64,000 nt of DNA, from the NCBI GenBank assembly GCA_029338675.1, contig JAQYAV010000126.1, forward strand, positions 1 through 64,000, in the 5' to 3' direction. Both the position numbers and the translations under genes were made by a program. Source of the DNA: Lachnospiraceae bacterium. Its GTDB lineage: Bacteria; Bacillota; Clostridia; Lachnospirales; Lachnospiraceae. Shown piece by piece: positions 24,184-34,418 of this stretch (position 1 is its first letter; the number at the start of each line of letters is the position of its first letter). The notes beneath the pieces were generated by a model. That model saw only the letters and a program-made list of their open reading frames with translations. It had not been told where the DNA came from and ran no database searches.

Positions 24184-25716
24184 CTAATTATTTGCCTTTA
24201 AGATATAAGACATAATCTTCTCTTGTGAAGCCTCTTCTGCCGACACCTCACCAACGATTTTACCCTCGTTCATTACATATATTCTGTCACACATACCGAG
24301 TACCTCAGGTAACTCTGATGAGATAACAATCACGGATTTTCCTGTTGCCACCAAATCATTGATGATACAGTAAATTTCATATTTAGCACCTACATCAATA
24401 CCTCTTGTAGGTTCATCTAAGATAAGAACTTCTGGATCTGCAAACATCCATTTTGCAAGAAGAACCTTCTGCTGATTACCACCTGAAAGATTACCTACAT
24501 TCTGCTCAACAGATGGAGTCTTTGTTCTTAACTTCTCCTTGTATTCAACAGCAACTGCATATTCCTTTTCTGAATTAATTACAGAGTGCTTACTAACACC
24601 TTCAAGATTAGCCATTGTTGTATTAATCTTGATTGAATTAGATAATACAAGACCGTTTCCTTTTCTATCCTCTGTAACATAAGCAATCTTATGCTTAATA
24701 GCATCTCTTACATTCTTTAGATGTACCTCCTTGCCATTAATCATCAATTGTCCACTTATGTTATGACCATAGCTCTTACCAAATATACTCATTGCAAGTT
24801 CAGTTCTTCCTGCACCCATAAGTCCAGAAATACCAACTACCTCGCCCTTACGTACATTAATACTTACGTTGTCAACAACCTTTCTTTCGGTATAAAGGGG
24901 ATGATAAACAGTCCAGTCCTTAACCTCAAGACTAATATCACCAATATTCTTGCTAGGTCTTTTAGGAAATCTATCTGTAAGATCTCTACCAACCATTCCT
25001 TTAATTATTCTGTCCTCAGATATGTCATCCTTTGCCTTGTCCAATGTTTCAATAGTTGAACCATCTCGGATAACTGTTATTTTATCTGCTACATATGAAA
25101 TCTCATTTAACTTATGAGAAATAATTATCGAAGTCATTCCTTCCTTCTTGAACTGTAATAACAAGTCAAGCAATGCCTTCGAATCAGTTTCATTCAAAGA
25201 TGCAGTTGGCTCGTCCAAGATAAGAAGCTTTGCATTTTTGGCAAGGGCCTTTGCAATCTCAACTAACTGCTGTTTACCTGTACCAATATCCTTTATTAAA
25301 GTTCTTGAGGATTCTTTCAATCCCACTATATTTAAATACTTTTCTGCCTGTCCATGAGTATCGTTCCAGTTGATGGCAAATTTCTTGCCTCGTTCATTAC
25401 CAAGGAACATATTCTCACCAATTGTCATATATGGAATAAGCGCTAACTCCTGATGGATTATTACTATTCCTTTTTCTTCACTATCTTTTATTTTGTTAAA
25501 CCTACAAACTTCACCGTCATATACAATGTCACCATCGTATGTTCCATATGGATATACGCCACTAAGAACATTCATAAGTGTTGATTTACCAGCACCATTC
25601 TCGCCTACGAGAGCATGTATCTCTCCTTCCTCAACCTTAAGATTAACATTATCAAGAGCCTTAACGCCGGGGAAAGTTTTGGTTATTTGCTTCATTTCCA
25701 ATAATACTTTCGCCAA
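24184..25716 (-). CDS. mmsA: multiple-sugar ABC importer ATPase (MmsA/GguA type)
   Basis: A 510-residue protein with two fused ABC domains. The first has a full Walker A (GENGAGKST, about 38), signature-like [15 protein letters not shown] and Walker [12 protein letters not shown]. The second has a degenerate Walker A (GLMGAGRTE), as is normal in this family, with signature LSGGNQQK and Walker [15 protein letters not shown]. It powers uptake through MmsB. The length matches the family, and the start at 25716 has a plausible GGGAGTG site. It follows the binding-protein gene across an intercistronic hairpin (25751-25777), which probably lowers its expression relative to the binding protein. Confidence 0.93.
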   Translation of the reverse strand: MAKVLLEMKQITKTFPGVKALDNVNLKVEEGEIHALVGENGAGKSTLMNVLSGVYPYGTYDGDIVYDGEVCRFNKIKDSEEKGIVIIHQELALIPYMTIGENMFLGNERGKKFAINWNDTHGQAEKYLNIVGLKESSRTLIKDIGTGKQQLVEIAKALAKNAKLLILDEPTASLNETDSKALLDLLLQFKKEGMTSIIISHKLNEISYVADKITVIRDGSTIETLDKAKDDISEDRIIKGMVGRDLTDRFPKRPSKNIGDISLEVKDWTVYHPLYTERKVVDNVSINVRKGEVVGISGLMGAGRTELAMSIFGKSYGHNISGQLMINGKEVHLKNVRDAIKHKIAYVTEDRKGNGLVLSNSIKINTTMANLEGVSKHSVINSEKEYAVAVEYKEKLRTKTPSVEQNVGNLSGGNQQKVLLAKWMFADPEVLILDEPTRGIDVGAKYEIYCIINDLVATGKSVIVISSELPEVLGMCDRIYVMNEGKIVGEVSAEEASQEKIMSYILKANN

Positions 25717-25750
25717 AATATTTCACTCCCAACCTACTTTTATTCATAAA

Positions 25751-25777
25751 TAGCAGGCGAGATTTGCCCGCCTGCTA
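25751..25777 (-). other. intercistronic hairpin between chvE-like gene and mmsA
   Basis: A perfect 9-bp stem, TAGCAGGCG / CGCCTGCTA, with no strong T-run after it. Hairpins here in sugar importer operons usually protect the binding-protein mRNA and act as partial terminators, giving excess binding protein over the membrane parts. Confidence 0.65.
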
Positions 25778-25794
25778 TAGTTATATCAGAGAAC

Positions 25795-26961
25795 TTACTG
25801 TAAATCAGATTCCTGATAGTATCCTGAATCGATAAGAATTTCTTTGTAGTTGTTCTTATCTGCAAATACTGGCTCGCAAAGGTATGAAGGAACAATTCCC
25901 TTACCATTGTCATATGTTGTAGTATCAAGACCTTCGATTTCTTTTCCGTTGATGATTGCATCTACCATTTCAACAACCTTAGAAGCTAAATCACGAGTAT
26001 CCTTGAAGATTGACATTGACTGCTTATCAGCAAGAATATTCTTAACACTTGCAATATCACAATCCTGACCAGTTAAAATTGGATATGTTCCAGTGTAGTT
26101 AGCTGCTAATGCATTAGCTACACCAAGTGCAGTTGAGTCATTAGAAGCAAGTACTACATCAAGATTCGTTCCATCTGAATAGTAAGATGAAATGATTGCT
26201 TCAAATCTAGCCTGTGCAGCATCTGTTGCCCAGTTAGCTGTTGCAACATCTGCCTTCTCAATCTGACCAGACTTAACAACAAGCTTTCCACTGTCAATGT
26301 ATGGCTTAAGTACATCCATAGCACCACCGTAGAAGAAGTTTACGTTATTATCACCTGGGTCACCAGTTACGATTTCCATATTGAATGGGCCTTCAGCATT
26401 TTTAAGGTCTAATTTTTCTTCGATAAATTCACCCTGCTTCTGACCTACTAAATAGTTATCAAATGTTGCATAATATGTAACTGCATCTGAGTTCATGATA
26501 AGTCTATCGTAAGCGATAACCGGGATATTCTTTTCTTTTGCCTGAGCAAGAACTGTTCCAAGTGAATCACCATCAATTGATGCGATTACTAATAATTCGC
26601 AATCACCTGAAATCATATTCTCAACCTGTGAAACCTGAGTCTGAATATCATTACTTGCAAACTGAAGGTCAACTTCATATCCTGCAGATTCAAGCTGGCT
26701 CTTCATGTTCTCACCATCCTGGTTCCAACGCTGAAGATCTTTAGTTGGCATTGATACACCAATCTTGTGACTTCCTGATGCAGCTGCATCATCAGCCTTA
26801 GCTTCAGTAGTTTCATCTCCGCCACTTGCCTCAGTCTTTTCAACCTCAGTAGCCTTTGCAGTTGTTTCCTTGCTCTCACTTGAATCTGAGCCACCACAAC
26901 CAGTTAACAAAGTTCCTAACATTGCTATGCCAAGCATAGCGCTTATTATCTTTTTCTTCAT
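25795..26961 (-). CDS. chvE: multiple-sugar-binding lipoprotein (ChvE type)
   Basis: A 388-residue secreted lipoprotein with signal peptide and lipobox LLTGC (Cys about 22), a Ser/Glu/Thr/Ala-rich spacer (about 25-65), then a type I periplasmic-binding fold beginning KIGVSMPTKDLQRWNQD. Further motifs are CELLVIASIDGDSLG and VVLASNDSTALGVANALAA, typical of ChvE/XylF proteins. It captures monosaccharides for the MmsAB importer. A strong GGAGG site precedes the start. The upstream region has a TATAAT-like box (27024-27029) without a good -35 box, as expected for a promoter needing an activator; the YesN-type regulator at 28254-29849 is the obvious candidate. Confidence 0.9.
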   Translation of the reverse strand: MKKKIISAMLGIAMLGTLLTGCGGSDSSESKETTAKATEVEKTEASGGDETTEAKADDAAASGSHKIGVSMPTKDLQRWNQDGENMKSQLESAGYEVDLQFASNDIQTQVSQVENMISGDCELLVIASIDGDSLGTVLAQAKEKNIPVIAYDRLIMNSDAVTYYATFDNYLVGQKQGEFIEEKLDLKNAEGPFNMEIVTGDPGDNNVNFFYGGAMDVLKPYIDSGKLVVKSGQIEKADVATANWATDAAQARFEAIISSYYSDGTNLDVVLASNDSTALGVANALAANYTGTYPILTGQDCDIASVKNILADKQSMSIFKDTRDLASKVVEMVDAIINGKEIEGLDTTTYDNGKGIVPSYLCEPVFADKNNYKEILIDSGYYQESDLQ

Positions 26962-27213
26962 TTAATATGCCTCCGTTCTTAAAATAAATAATTAATATTT
27001 ACTACTCTTTGACTTTATCACATATTATATAGGAATAGATTGTTAACGCCTTAACATTTTTGCCATATCACTTCTTCACTGTTTTCGTTGTCCTAGCATT
27101 TTTTTGCTATACCTTTTCAAAAAAATACTGTACACATATTGTATGTATATTAAGTTAATACTCTATATATGCCATTTTGCCACCCAAGTAACATTAACCT
27201 GTCATTAAGTTTT

Positions 27214-28257
27214 TTATTTTCCTGATACATTAAGATATACCTCTTCTTTTGAATGGAATCCATTCTTTATTACCGTATCATCTATATTGCTTTTTGTAAC
27301 TGCAATTGGATCAAGAATTATACTGTCTATATCATATGTTCCGTCTGATAATTTAGTATTAATTCCTTCTAGTGATTCATTTTTTGCAAGCTTAACAGCA
27401 CATTCTGCAGCCTGTTTAGACAACAACTCTACTGGCTTATATACTGTCATAAGCTGTGTTCCCTCGACAATTCTCTGACATGCCTCAAGATCTGCATCCT
27501 GCCCTGTTACAAGTATATCACCAGCTTTTCTCTTTTCTGCAAGTACTCGAACTGTACTAGTTGCAATATTGTCGTTACCACACATTATTACATCAACCTT
27601 ATCAAGCATCTCAGGATGACTATACAAATAGTCTGACGCGTACTCCGGTCTCCAGGCATCTGCATGCATTGTGTCTACTATATTTATATTATTACTAGTC
27701 ATCACATCAAGAAATCCTTTATTTACAAGACCTACGTTATTATCTGTGTTAGGACCTGTTAGCATTAATACATTCTTGCAGTTCTTGCCACTTGTAACAA
27801 CAGCATTTCCCATTAAAGAGCCAACCTTTTCATTATCAAATGAAATATATAAATCCACACCAGAATTAAGAATCATTCTATCGTAAGCAATAATCTTAAC
27901 ACCTTCCTTTTTTGCTCGTTCAACGACCTCTTTTAGACAATCTCCAGCAACACAAATAACAACAATTACATCCACTTTTTTATCAATAAGATAATTAATC
28001 TGTGATATTTGAGTTTCCACTGAACCATTGGCATTTTGAACATTAACCTCTGCTCCTAATTCCTTTGCAGTTGATACAAATACATCTCTGTCACGTTCCC
28101 ATCTCTCAATCAAAAATGAATCAAAACAAATTCCAATTTGTATCTTTTCCTCTTTTTCCTCGCTATATTTTGATTGCTCAATCTTATTTCCACATCCAGA
28201 AATAGCTAAGCAGCATATAATAAAAAATATGCAAATTGATTTCATTTTTCTAATCAT
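27214..28257 (-). CDS. sugar-binding lipoprotein, XylF-like (sensor associated)
   Basis: A 347-residue lipoprotein with a lipobox near residue 22 (ISGC) and a type I sugar-binding fold (IQIGICFDSFLIERWERDRD, VIVVICVAGDCLKEVV, VIMCGNDNIATSTVRVLA). It is related to but distinct from the ChvE-like protein 25795-26961, and its stop is 252 bp from that gene. It overlaps the response-regulator gene by 4 bp (ATGA), so it belongs to the regulatory unit. It may bind ligand for the sensor or feed the same importer. AGGAG lies 7 nt upstream of the start. Confidence 0.85.
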   Translation of the reverse strand: MIRKMKSICIFFIICCLAISGCGNKIEQSKYSEEKEEKIQIGICFDSFLIERWERDRDVFVSTAKELGAEVNVQNANGSVETQISQINYLIDKKVDVIVVICVAGDCLKEVVERAKKEGVKIIAYDRMILNSGVDLYISFDNEKVGSLMGNAVVTSGKNCKNVLMLTGPNTDNNVGLVNKGFLDVMTSNNINIVDTMHADAWRPEYASDYLYSHPEMLDKVDVIMCGNDNIATSTVRVLAEKRKAGDILVTGQDADLEACQRIVEGTQLMTVYKPVELLSKQAAECAVKLAKNESLEGINTKLSDGTYDIDSIILDPIAVTKSNIDDTVIKNGFHSKEEVYLNVSGK

Positions 28258-29849
28258 AAATTCTCCTCTCTATACTCTGTAGGAGTTACACCGACCTTTT
28301 TCTTAAATGCCCTACTAAAGTAATTAGGATCTGCATATCCAACCTCAGCACAAACCTCTTTGATGGTTTTTTCTTTTCCCTGTAAGAGCTCCTTTGCCTT
28401 ATCAATTCTAATATTAGTAAGATATTCAATAAAGTTTTCACCTGCAGCTTCCTTAAATAGCTTACTAAAATAATATGAACTTATGTCAACTTCTCTAGAT
28501 ACGTCATCTAAAGATATATCCTTTTGATAATTAGATAATATGTATTTTTTTGCAACAGAAATAACATCACTTTCTGCCTGTTCTTTATTACATGCTACTG
28601 TATAAGCAGCCTTATTCATCTTATCCACAAACCATTCCTTTAATGCATCAAAATTATCATACGCCATAATAGTTGGAATGTAATCATGTCTTGAACAAAA
28701 TCTATACACCTTTGAGCTTGCTTCATATCCAATTGTTTCAGCACGCAAAACAAATTCCAAAACCTTTGTTTTTATATCTATTACAGTGTCACTGTAATTT
28801 GCCACCATCCAGTCATAGAACTTTTCTACTGACACCTTTTGTGCCTCAACATTTCCTTTTTTAGTCGCCTTAAATATTTCATTTTCAATGTCAATAGGAT
28901 AATTCTCCTCATAATCACAGCCTAAAGAAACATCATCCACATGGGCTACGCTACTTTCAATATATTGCAAAGCTTGTTTTGCATCTATATAAGACTTTCC
29001 CGCTTCGCCAAGTGAAACCACCTGTCCAAAACCAATTCTAAAAGAAGCATCTACTCGTTTTCTTAAATCCTTAAGCATATTTCTCGCCTTCTCAATAAGA
29101 AGACTTCTTTCGTTATATTCTAAGATATTATCCTCGCTAGGAATTATAATTACTATCTCATTAGCCATTACAGAGCTTACAATTCCACCTAAGTTTTCTT
29201 TTATTATTTCTCTTACCTCACTAAACTGTCTTTGAAGTCTTACTGAAGAACCAATAGAATTCGTCATTTGGTTTCCAATATTCTCCTCTCCGCATTGAAG
29301 AATTGCCACACTACAGTAATTATTTTCTAACTCAAGCAGATTCTTGAAATTGTCAATTTCATCTGTATCTGGACCTTGAAATAACAGGCTATATACAAAA
29401 CTGTTTTCAATAATAGGTACAACTGTTTCCATTTTTTCCTTGATTTGAAGAGCCCTGCTTCTGGCTTTCCTATCCTTATCTATTATTTTCATCGCCTTGT
29501 TTATTACAGCTATAATCTTATTTCTGTCTACTGGCTTATTCAAATACTCTAAAACACCTAGATTAATCGACTCCTTGGCATAATCAAACTTATCATAAGC
29601 TGACATAACAATAAATTGTACTGATGTATTTGTTTTTCTTATCTCCTTCATTGCATCAATACCATTTATTCCTGGCATTTTTATGTCCATAAATGCAATA
29701 TCCGGTCTAAATTGTTCTGCAAGCTCAATAACATTACGTCCCGTTTTTGCTGATTCAATTATACATTCATTGCCAAATTCCTTCTGTATTATAAACTTTA
29801 GAGATTCAATCACTATTCCCTCATCATCTGCTAACATTATTCTGTACAT
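28254..29849 (-). CDS. YesN-type response regulator (REC plus AraC DNA-binding domain)
   Basis: A 531-residue regulator. It has an N-terminal receiver domain (about 1-120) with LADDEG acidic residues, the phospho-acceptor Asp in FMDIKMPGING (about 55), and Lys in LNKPVD. A long middle region follows, then a C-terminal AraC-type domain (about 430-530) with two helix-turn-helices (ISLDDVSREVDISSYYFSKL; IKEVCAEVGYADPNYFSRAF). It is phosphorylated by the adjacent YesM-type kinase and probably activates the chvE-mmsAB importer operon (inference). The gene overlaps the downstream binding-protein gene by 4 bp and sits 37 bp after the kinase gene. Confidence 0.93.
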   Translation of the reverse strand: MYRIMLADDEGIVIESLKFIIQKEFGNECIIESAKTGRNVIELAEQFRPDIAFMDIKMPGINGIDAMKEIRKTNTSVQFIVMSAYDKFDYAKESINLGVLEYLNKPVDRNKIIAVINKAMKIIDKDRKARSRALQIKEKMETVVPIIENSFVYSLLFQGPDTDEIDNFKNLLELENNYCSVAILQCGEENIGNQMTNSIGSSVRLQRQFSEVREIIKENLGGIVSSVMANEIVIIIPSEDNILEYNERSLLIEKARNMLKDLRKRVDASFRIGFGQVVSLGEAGKSYIDAKQALQYIESSVAHVDDVSLGCDYEENYPIDIENEIFKATKKGNVEAQKVSVEKFYDWMVANYSDTVIDIKTKVLEFVLRAETIGYEASSKVYRFCSRHDYIPTIMAYDNFDALKEWFVDKMNKAAYTVACNKEQAESDVISVAKKYILSNYQKDISLDDVSREVDISSYYFSKLFKEAAGENFIEYLTNIRIDKAKELLQGKEKTIKEVCAEVGYADPNYFSRAFKKKVGVTPTEYREENL

Positions 29850-29886
29850 GTCGTTCCTCCCTCAGCCACCATATCACACAAAATAC

Positions 29887-31386
29887 TTAGGCTTCTTCCT
29901 TTAAAATTGGAAGCTTTAACAATACCTTTGTTCCTTGATTTTTACCTAAACTACTTATATCAAATACATCATCACTGTTATAATATAGCTTCAGTCTTCG
30001 TATTACATTATCTAAACCGATACCATTTGAATCTCTCTCTGATTCACTTCTAATATCATCTAAATTCTCAGAATTCATTATTTTTTCTATCTTTTCCTTA
30101 GATATTCCCACGCCATTATCCTCAATAGAAATATACGCTTTATTATTCTTTTCATAAACTGATAAACTAATTACCCCTTCCCAGTCTATATCCCTTATTC
30201 CATAATTCACACTATTTTCTATTATAGGCTGAAGAATCATGCTAGGAACAGTTATTCCAAGTAAGCCTTCATCTATATTAGATACATATTTTATATCTCC
30301 TGCAAATCTTACATTTAATATATATATGTAATTGTCTACTAGATTAAGTTCTTCCTTTAGAGAAACACTGTCATGATTCTTCTTTATGTTATATCTAAAG
30401 AAATCTGCCACAGTCTGAACATATTCATAGGTTCTGTCAGCCCCCTCCATCATGGCAAGCTGGGCTCCTGCATTAAGAGTGTTAAACAAGAAATGTGGAT
30501 TAATCTGCGTCTGCAAATATTTAAGCTGTGCATCTTTTAAGCTATTTTCCATCATAAATTCTTTTTCTTTAAGAATCCTTTCATTGTCCATACTTTCCTT
30601 AAGCTGTTCAATATTGTCCTTAATACTTACAATCATGTGATTAAATGTACTACCTACAACTCCAACCTCATCCTTTGACTCAACCATAAGTGGTTCAACC
30701 TCTAAATTCCCCGACGCCACCTCATTGGCAACAACAGCAAGTGACTTAAGAGGTTTAGTAATATTGCCAAGTATTATACCAACTATAACAATGTTAATCA
30801 TAACCACTGCAATAAACACAATCGTATTAACTACCTCCAAATATCTAAGTGATACTGAAAGTGATTTGTAGTTTGACGAATTATTTGCAAATCTAAGGTT
30901 ATTTAATCTATCTACATAGCTAAGAATATAACCATATATTTTCTTTGCATTAGTACTGTACAACTTATACTTTTCAATATTTCTGCCTCGTTTTGCTTCT
31001 ATGGCACGATTAGTTTGTTCAAGATACTCTAAGGACATTTCCTTAATGTTTTTTTCAAGTCTAAGTGTCTCGTCACTTGAAACAACCTCTGATAAATTAT
31101 CTATCTGCTTTGTATAATCCTGGCAAGCCTTATAATATGCATCCATAGAATCCGTTGTCTTTGTATTAAGATAATCCGTCATATTATTTTGGACCTGATT
31201 AAGTGATTCTGACAGTTCATTAAGCTTCACATTACCATCATATATTTTGTCGAATTTCTTAAGTATGCCATTAATGTTTCCATATATAAATAAATTAAGT
31301 ATTAATATAAGAAGCATACTTACAACATATACAATAACTAGTTTTGTTTGAAGGCCCAAATCGTTGAATTTGCTAATTCTATTCAT
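29887..31386 (-). CDS. YesM/LytS-type sensor histidine kinase
   Basis: About 499 residues from the ATG at 31386, chosen because GGGAGGTG lies just upstream. A membrane segment near the N-terminus, a helical extracytoplasmic part (about 40-170), a second membrane segment and a HAMP linker (NITKPLKSLAVVANEVASGN) lead into the kinase. The kinase has the His-containing QINPHFLFNTLNAG motif and an ATPase with N-box and G-boxes (IEDNGVGISKEKIE, GIGLDNVIRRL). It senses sugar together with the binding-protein-like gene just upstream, whose stop codon it overlaps. The arrangement resembles the XylFII-LytS-YesN system of Clostridium beijerinckii. Confidence 0.92.
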   Translation of the reverse strand: MNRISKFNDLGLQTKLVIVYVVSMLLILILNLFIYGNINGILKKFDKIYDGNVKLNELSESLNQVQNNMTDYLNTKTTDSMDAYYKACQDYTKQIDNLSEVVSSDETLRLEKNIKEMSLEYLEQTNRAIEAKRGRNIEKYKLYSTNAKKIYGYILSYVDRLNNLRFANNSSNYKSLSVSLRYLEVVNTIVFIAVVMINIVIVGIILGNITKPLKSLAVVANEVASGNLEVEPLMVESKDEVGVVGSTFNHMIVSIKDNIEQLKESMDNERILKEKEFMMENSLKDAQLKYLQTQINPHFLFNTLNAGAQLAMMEGADRTYEYVQTVADFFRYNIKKNHDSVSLKEELNLVDNYIYILNVRFAGDIKYVSNIDEGLLGITVPSMILQPIIENSVNYGIRDIDWEGVISLSVYEKNNKAYISIEDNGVGISKEKIEKIMNSENLDDIRSESERDSNGIGLDNVIRRLKLYYNSDDVFDISSLGKNQGTKVLLKLPILKEEA

Positions 31387-32431
31387 CGTCTGCACCTCCC
31401 ATATAGGATGATACATTTTCTTTATTAATTCTATATGTATCTACAACGTAATACTCGTTGGCATATCCTAATTCTTTATATTCATTTAATGCCGTAACAC
31501 AATATTCACCCATCTGCTTATCATCAATTGCCAGGGTTGAATAAATAATTTCTTTATCAATATTATTAATTATCGCTTCTGAAGCGAAGCTGCCAATAAT
31601 ATTTGTTTTACCAACTCTGTTGTAATCTACAACAGCCTGAGCAACACAATTTGTATGCAATTCATTTAAACAAACAATAATATCTGGAACCTCATTTTCT
31701 CCTACAAATATATCTCTTATTTCTTCTTCTGCATCAAACGAGTTAGTATCCTTCAATGCACTTACATCTAGGAAAACCTTATCATTTAGTATATTTTTGT
31801 TACTAAGTTCTTCTCTAATTCCAGATAATAAAATATTTTGCACACTCTTACCTGTTGATTCTCCTACCAAAACAAGCACATTTACAGAAGGCTTATTTTC
31901 CTCTGCACAAAGTTTATTAGCCAGCTCTTCTATCTCTAAACCATATTTTTTACCAAGTTCATAATTATTCACACCAACAAAACTTACTCGCATACTCTCA
32001 GCCTTATCTTGAGATATAGTCACTACAGGAATGCCCTTTTCAGTTGCCTTATTAATTCCTTCCTCAATTAAATCATTATCCTGTCCTTCAATAATAATGC
32101 CATCAACCTTAGCAGAAATTGCTATGTCAAGCTTCTCCAAAGCTGTATACTCACTTCCCACAAACACACCAAACTGTTCAACAAAGGCATCTGTTTTCTC
32201 TCCACATGAAGCAGCCCCCTCATGTATATTTTTCCATAGATTGGCATTAGGATCTGTAGAAATAAGCACATAATACTTATCATATTCTCTATTCTCATTT
32301 ATTCCGTCTGATTTCTGATTAATTGAAAATGCTATCTTAAATGCTATTATTCCAATAATAGTCATAATCACCATAACACCAAGTAATAGAACAGGAAGGT
32401 TGTTTTTTTTCTTTATTACTCTATTTTCCAC
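31379..32431 (-). CDS. membrane-anchored sugar-binding sensor protein (XylFII-like)
   Basis: A 350-residue protein with an uncleaved N-terminal membrane segment (about 11-33, LLGVMVIMTIIGIIAF) and no lipobox, followed by a type I periplasmic-binding fold (YYVLISTDPNANLWKNIHEG, IDGIIIEGQDN, VPDIIVCLNELHTNCVAQAV). The anchored form and the overlap with the kinase gene suggest it is the extracytoplasmic ligand sensor of the kinase rather than a transporter component. It is the first gene of the regulatory set. Ligand identity (xylose, arabinose or another sugar) cannot be read from sequence. Confidence 0.85.
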   Translation of the reverse strand: MENRVIKKKNNLPVLLLGVMVIMTIIGIIAFKIAFSINQKSDGINENREYDKYYVLISTDPNANLWKNIHEGAASCGEKTDAFVEQFGVFVGSEYTALEKLDIAISAKVDGIIIEGQDNDLIEEGINKATEKGIPVVTISQDKAESMRVSFVGVNNYELGKKYGLEIEELANKLCAEENKPSVNVLVLVGESTGKSVQNILLSGIREELSNKNILNDKVFLDVSALKDTNSFDAEEEIRDIFVGENEVPDIIVCLNELHTNCVAQAVVDYNRVGKTNIIGSFASEAIINNIDKEIIYSTLAIDDKQMGEYCVTALNEYKELGYANEYYVVDTYRINKENVSSYMGGADDE

Positions 32432-32533
32432 AAATGAATCTCCTTACTAATATCACGTATATTTTTAACCTTCATCAGTGAATTAATAATACCACAAATC
32501 AAGGCATAAGTTGAGTTATATTTTATCTAAAAA

Positions 32534-32568
32534 AGTAAAATGGCTACAAGCAAATTTACTCATAGCCA
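32534..32568 (-). terminator. weak terminator of the MATE gene
   Basis: TGGCTA / TAGCCA stem with a long AT loop followed on the minus strand by TTTTACTTTTTT, about 75 bp past the MATE stop codon. Confidence 0.45.
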
Positions 32569-32640
32569 CATTATTATCAAGAAGCATTTGAAGAAATATT
32601 TCAAGGTGCTAACTCATATATAATTCATGTCAAAATAATT

Positions 32641-33990
32641 CTAGTTAATTAATACTTTTGTTTTCCATCTTCCACGCACAAATCTTATTGTTCCTGCTAT
32701 TGCAGTTACAACCCATGTAAAACCATTTGTAAGCCATACGCTCCAGAAGCCAACTCCTGGAATAAGCCCAAGTACAAAGGCGAAGAAAACTCTGCCTATT
32801 ACTTCACATATACCATTTATCATAGCATACGACACATCACCTACACCATTTAATGCTCCTCGTATTACATATATACTACCAAGAGCAAAATAAAGCACAC
32901 TTGTAATCTTAAGGCCATTTCCACCTATTTCTATTATCTCTGGCTCTGCAATAAAAATACTTACAATTGCTTTGTCAAACAAGAACATTACAACAAGCAT
33001 TATTATACTAAATACAAAAACCAGCTTTTCAGCCTTCTTACAGCCCTTTGTAACTCGTTCTAATTTATTAGCTCCCATGTTTTGTCCAGCAAATGTTGAC
33101 ATAGCCATACCAAGCGAATTAAATGGCTGATGAATTAACTGCTCAACTCTTCCTGTCGCTGTGTAAGCTGCCATAATTGTACTTCCATATCCATTAACAA
33201 CTCTTTGAAGAGCTATACACGAAAATGCTATCATTGCATTTTGTGCTGCCACTGGCATACCTGTTCTAACACTTTTAACCATTAAGCTATAGTCAATAGC
33301 CATATCTTCTTTAGAAAGCTTAAGATATGGATTTCTTTTCCATGCATACACAATTGAACCAATAGCCGATACTGCCTGCGAGATAATTGTTGCCCATGCT
33401 GTTCCTGCAACACCCATATCAAATACAAGAATAAATACAAAATCTAATACTATATTAATAAAGCATGCCACCGTAAGAAAAATAAGTGGTGTTTTCGAAT
33501 CGCCAAGCGCCCTTAATATAGAAGAAATACCATTATAGATAGCAACAATTATTGTTGCTCCGCAGGTAATTCTCATATATGACAAAGCATCAGCGAATGT
33601 ATCCTGTGGCGTATCCATCAAGCTTAGAATTGGTCCTGCATATATAACCGAGATTATACTTACCAATAATCCAACTCCACCAATAAGATAAATGGAATTT
33701 CCAATCATTTTCTTTACAAATGTATCATTCTTTGCACCGAAGTACTGCGAAACCAATATTCCAATACCTGCTGTAAGTCCAAGACACAAAGAAAAAAATA
33801 TAAAATTAATACTTCCTACTGACCCTACAGCACCTAATGCTTTAGCACCAACATAATGTCCAACAATAATTGCATCTGCCATATTATATAATTGCTGGAA
33901 AATGTTTCCTATAAGCATTGGAATAGCAAACTTTAGCAGTAAACTTGTTTCATTACCTGTAGTCATATCTAATACATTATTCTTGCTCAT
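32641..33990 (-). CDS. MATE family efflux transporter
   Basis: About 449 residues from the ATG at 33990, which has AAGGAGG just upstream. Twelve hydrophobic segments in the MATE (DinF/NorM) fold, with the diagnostic N-terminal motif LLLKFAIPMLIGNIFQQLYN, then ADAIIVGHYVGAKALGAVG and a mirrored second half (PVAAQNAMIAFSC, GMAMSTFAGQNMGANK). It uses Na+ or H+ gradients to export drugs or metabolites. Three 38-bp tandem repeats with dyads fill its leader and promoter (34011-34124), so expression is probably controlled there. The TetR gene at 35465 or the AraC gene at 34419 are neighbouring candidate regulators. Confidence 0.93.
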   Translation of the reverse strand: MSKNNVLDMTTGNETSLLLKFAIPMLIGNIFQQLYNMADAIIVGHYVGAKALGAVGSVGSINFIFFSLCLGLTAGIGILVSQYFGAKNDTFVKKMIGNSIYLIGGVGLLVSIISVIYAGPILSLMDTPQDTFADALSYMRITCGATIIVAIYNGISSILRALGDSKTPLIFLTVACFINIVLDFVFILVFDMGVAGTAWATIISQAVSAIGSIVYAWKRNPYLKLSKEDMAIDYSLMVKSVRTGMPVAAQNAMIAFSCIALQRVVNGYGSTIMAAYTATGRVEQLIHQPFNSLGMAMSTFAGQNMGANKLERVTKGCKKAEKLVFVFSIIMLVVMFLFDKAIVSIFIAEPEIIEIGGNGLKITSVLYFALGSIYVIRGALNGVGDVSYAMINGICEVIGRVFFAFVLGLIPGVGFWSVWLTNGFTWVVTAIAGTIRFVRGRWKTKVLIN

Positions 33991-34010
33991 ATATTCCTCC
34001 TTAAATAATT

Positions 34011-34124
34011 CACACGTTATATCCAAACGTGTATGAAACTAAACAATCCATACGCTATGTTCCAACATGTGTTAAACTAAATTATCCATACGTTATGTTC
34101 CAACATATATCAACTTGAATAATT
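34011..34124. repeat. three tandem 38-bp repeats with dyads upstream of MATE gene
   Basis: Units 34011-34048, 34049-34086 and 34087-34124 are imperfect copies with exactly the same length. Each has a dyad: TATGTTCCAACATA in the outer unit, CACGTT/AACGTG in the inner one. On the minus strand, units contain TTGATA or TTTAAC boxes 17 bp from TATGGA. The array ends 9 bp before the MATE ribosome binding site. It looks like stacked operators or promoters rather than a CRISPR, as there are no spacers. Confidence 0.65.
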
Positions 34125-34418
34125 CTATATATTAAAGATTATCTACGCCTAATGTTATATTGTTCAATAAATCGTTTTACTCGTAAATCTTTCAATAACA
34201 CACTATAGCAATTTTTTCTAATATGTTATATAATATATCCACAAAATAATATAACAAATCTATTATTAAACGTATTGCTTATATTGAATAATAACAGAAT
34301 TTATAATAGATATTTTTATTATAAATCATTAACGCATTTATTCGTATTTTGATAATTTTAATTAATTATGTCAAAATTATTTTTGCACATATTAATCAAA
34401 TGGTGAGGGGGACATTAT
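34125..34418. other. AT-rich divergent intergenic region
   Basis: About 290 bp of very AT-rich DNA between the MATE repeats and the AraC-family gene. I see no gene, no strong hairpin and no clear promoter boxes. GAGGGGG at about 34406-34412 serves as ribosome binding site of the AraC gene. Confidence 0.5.
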
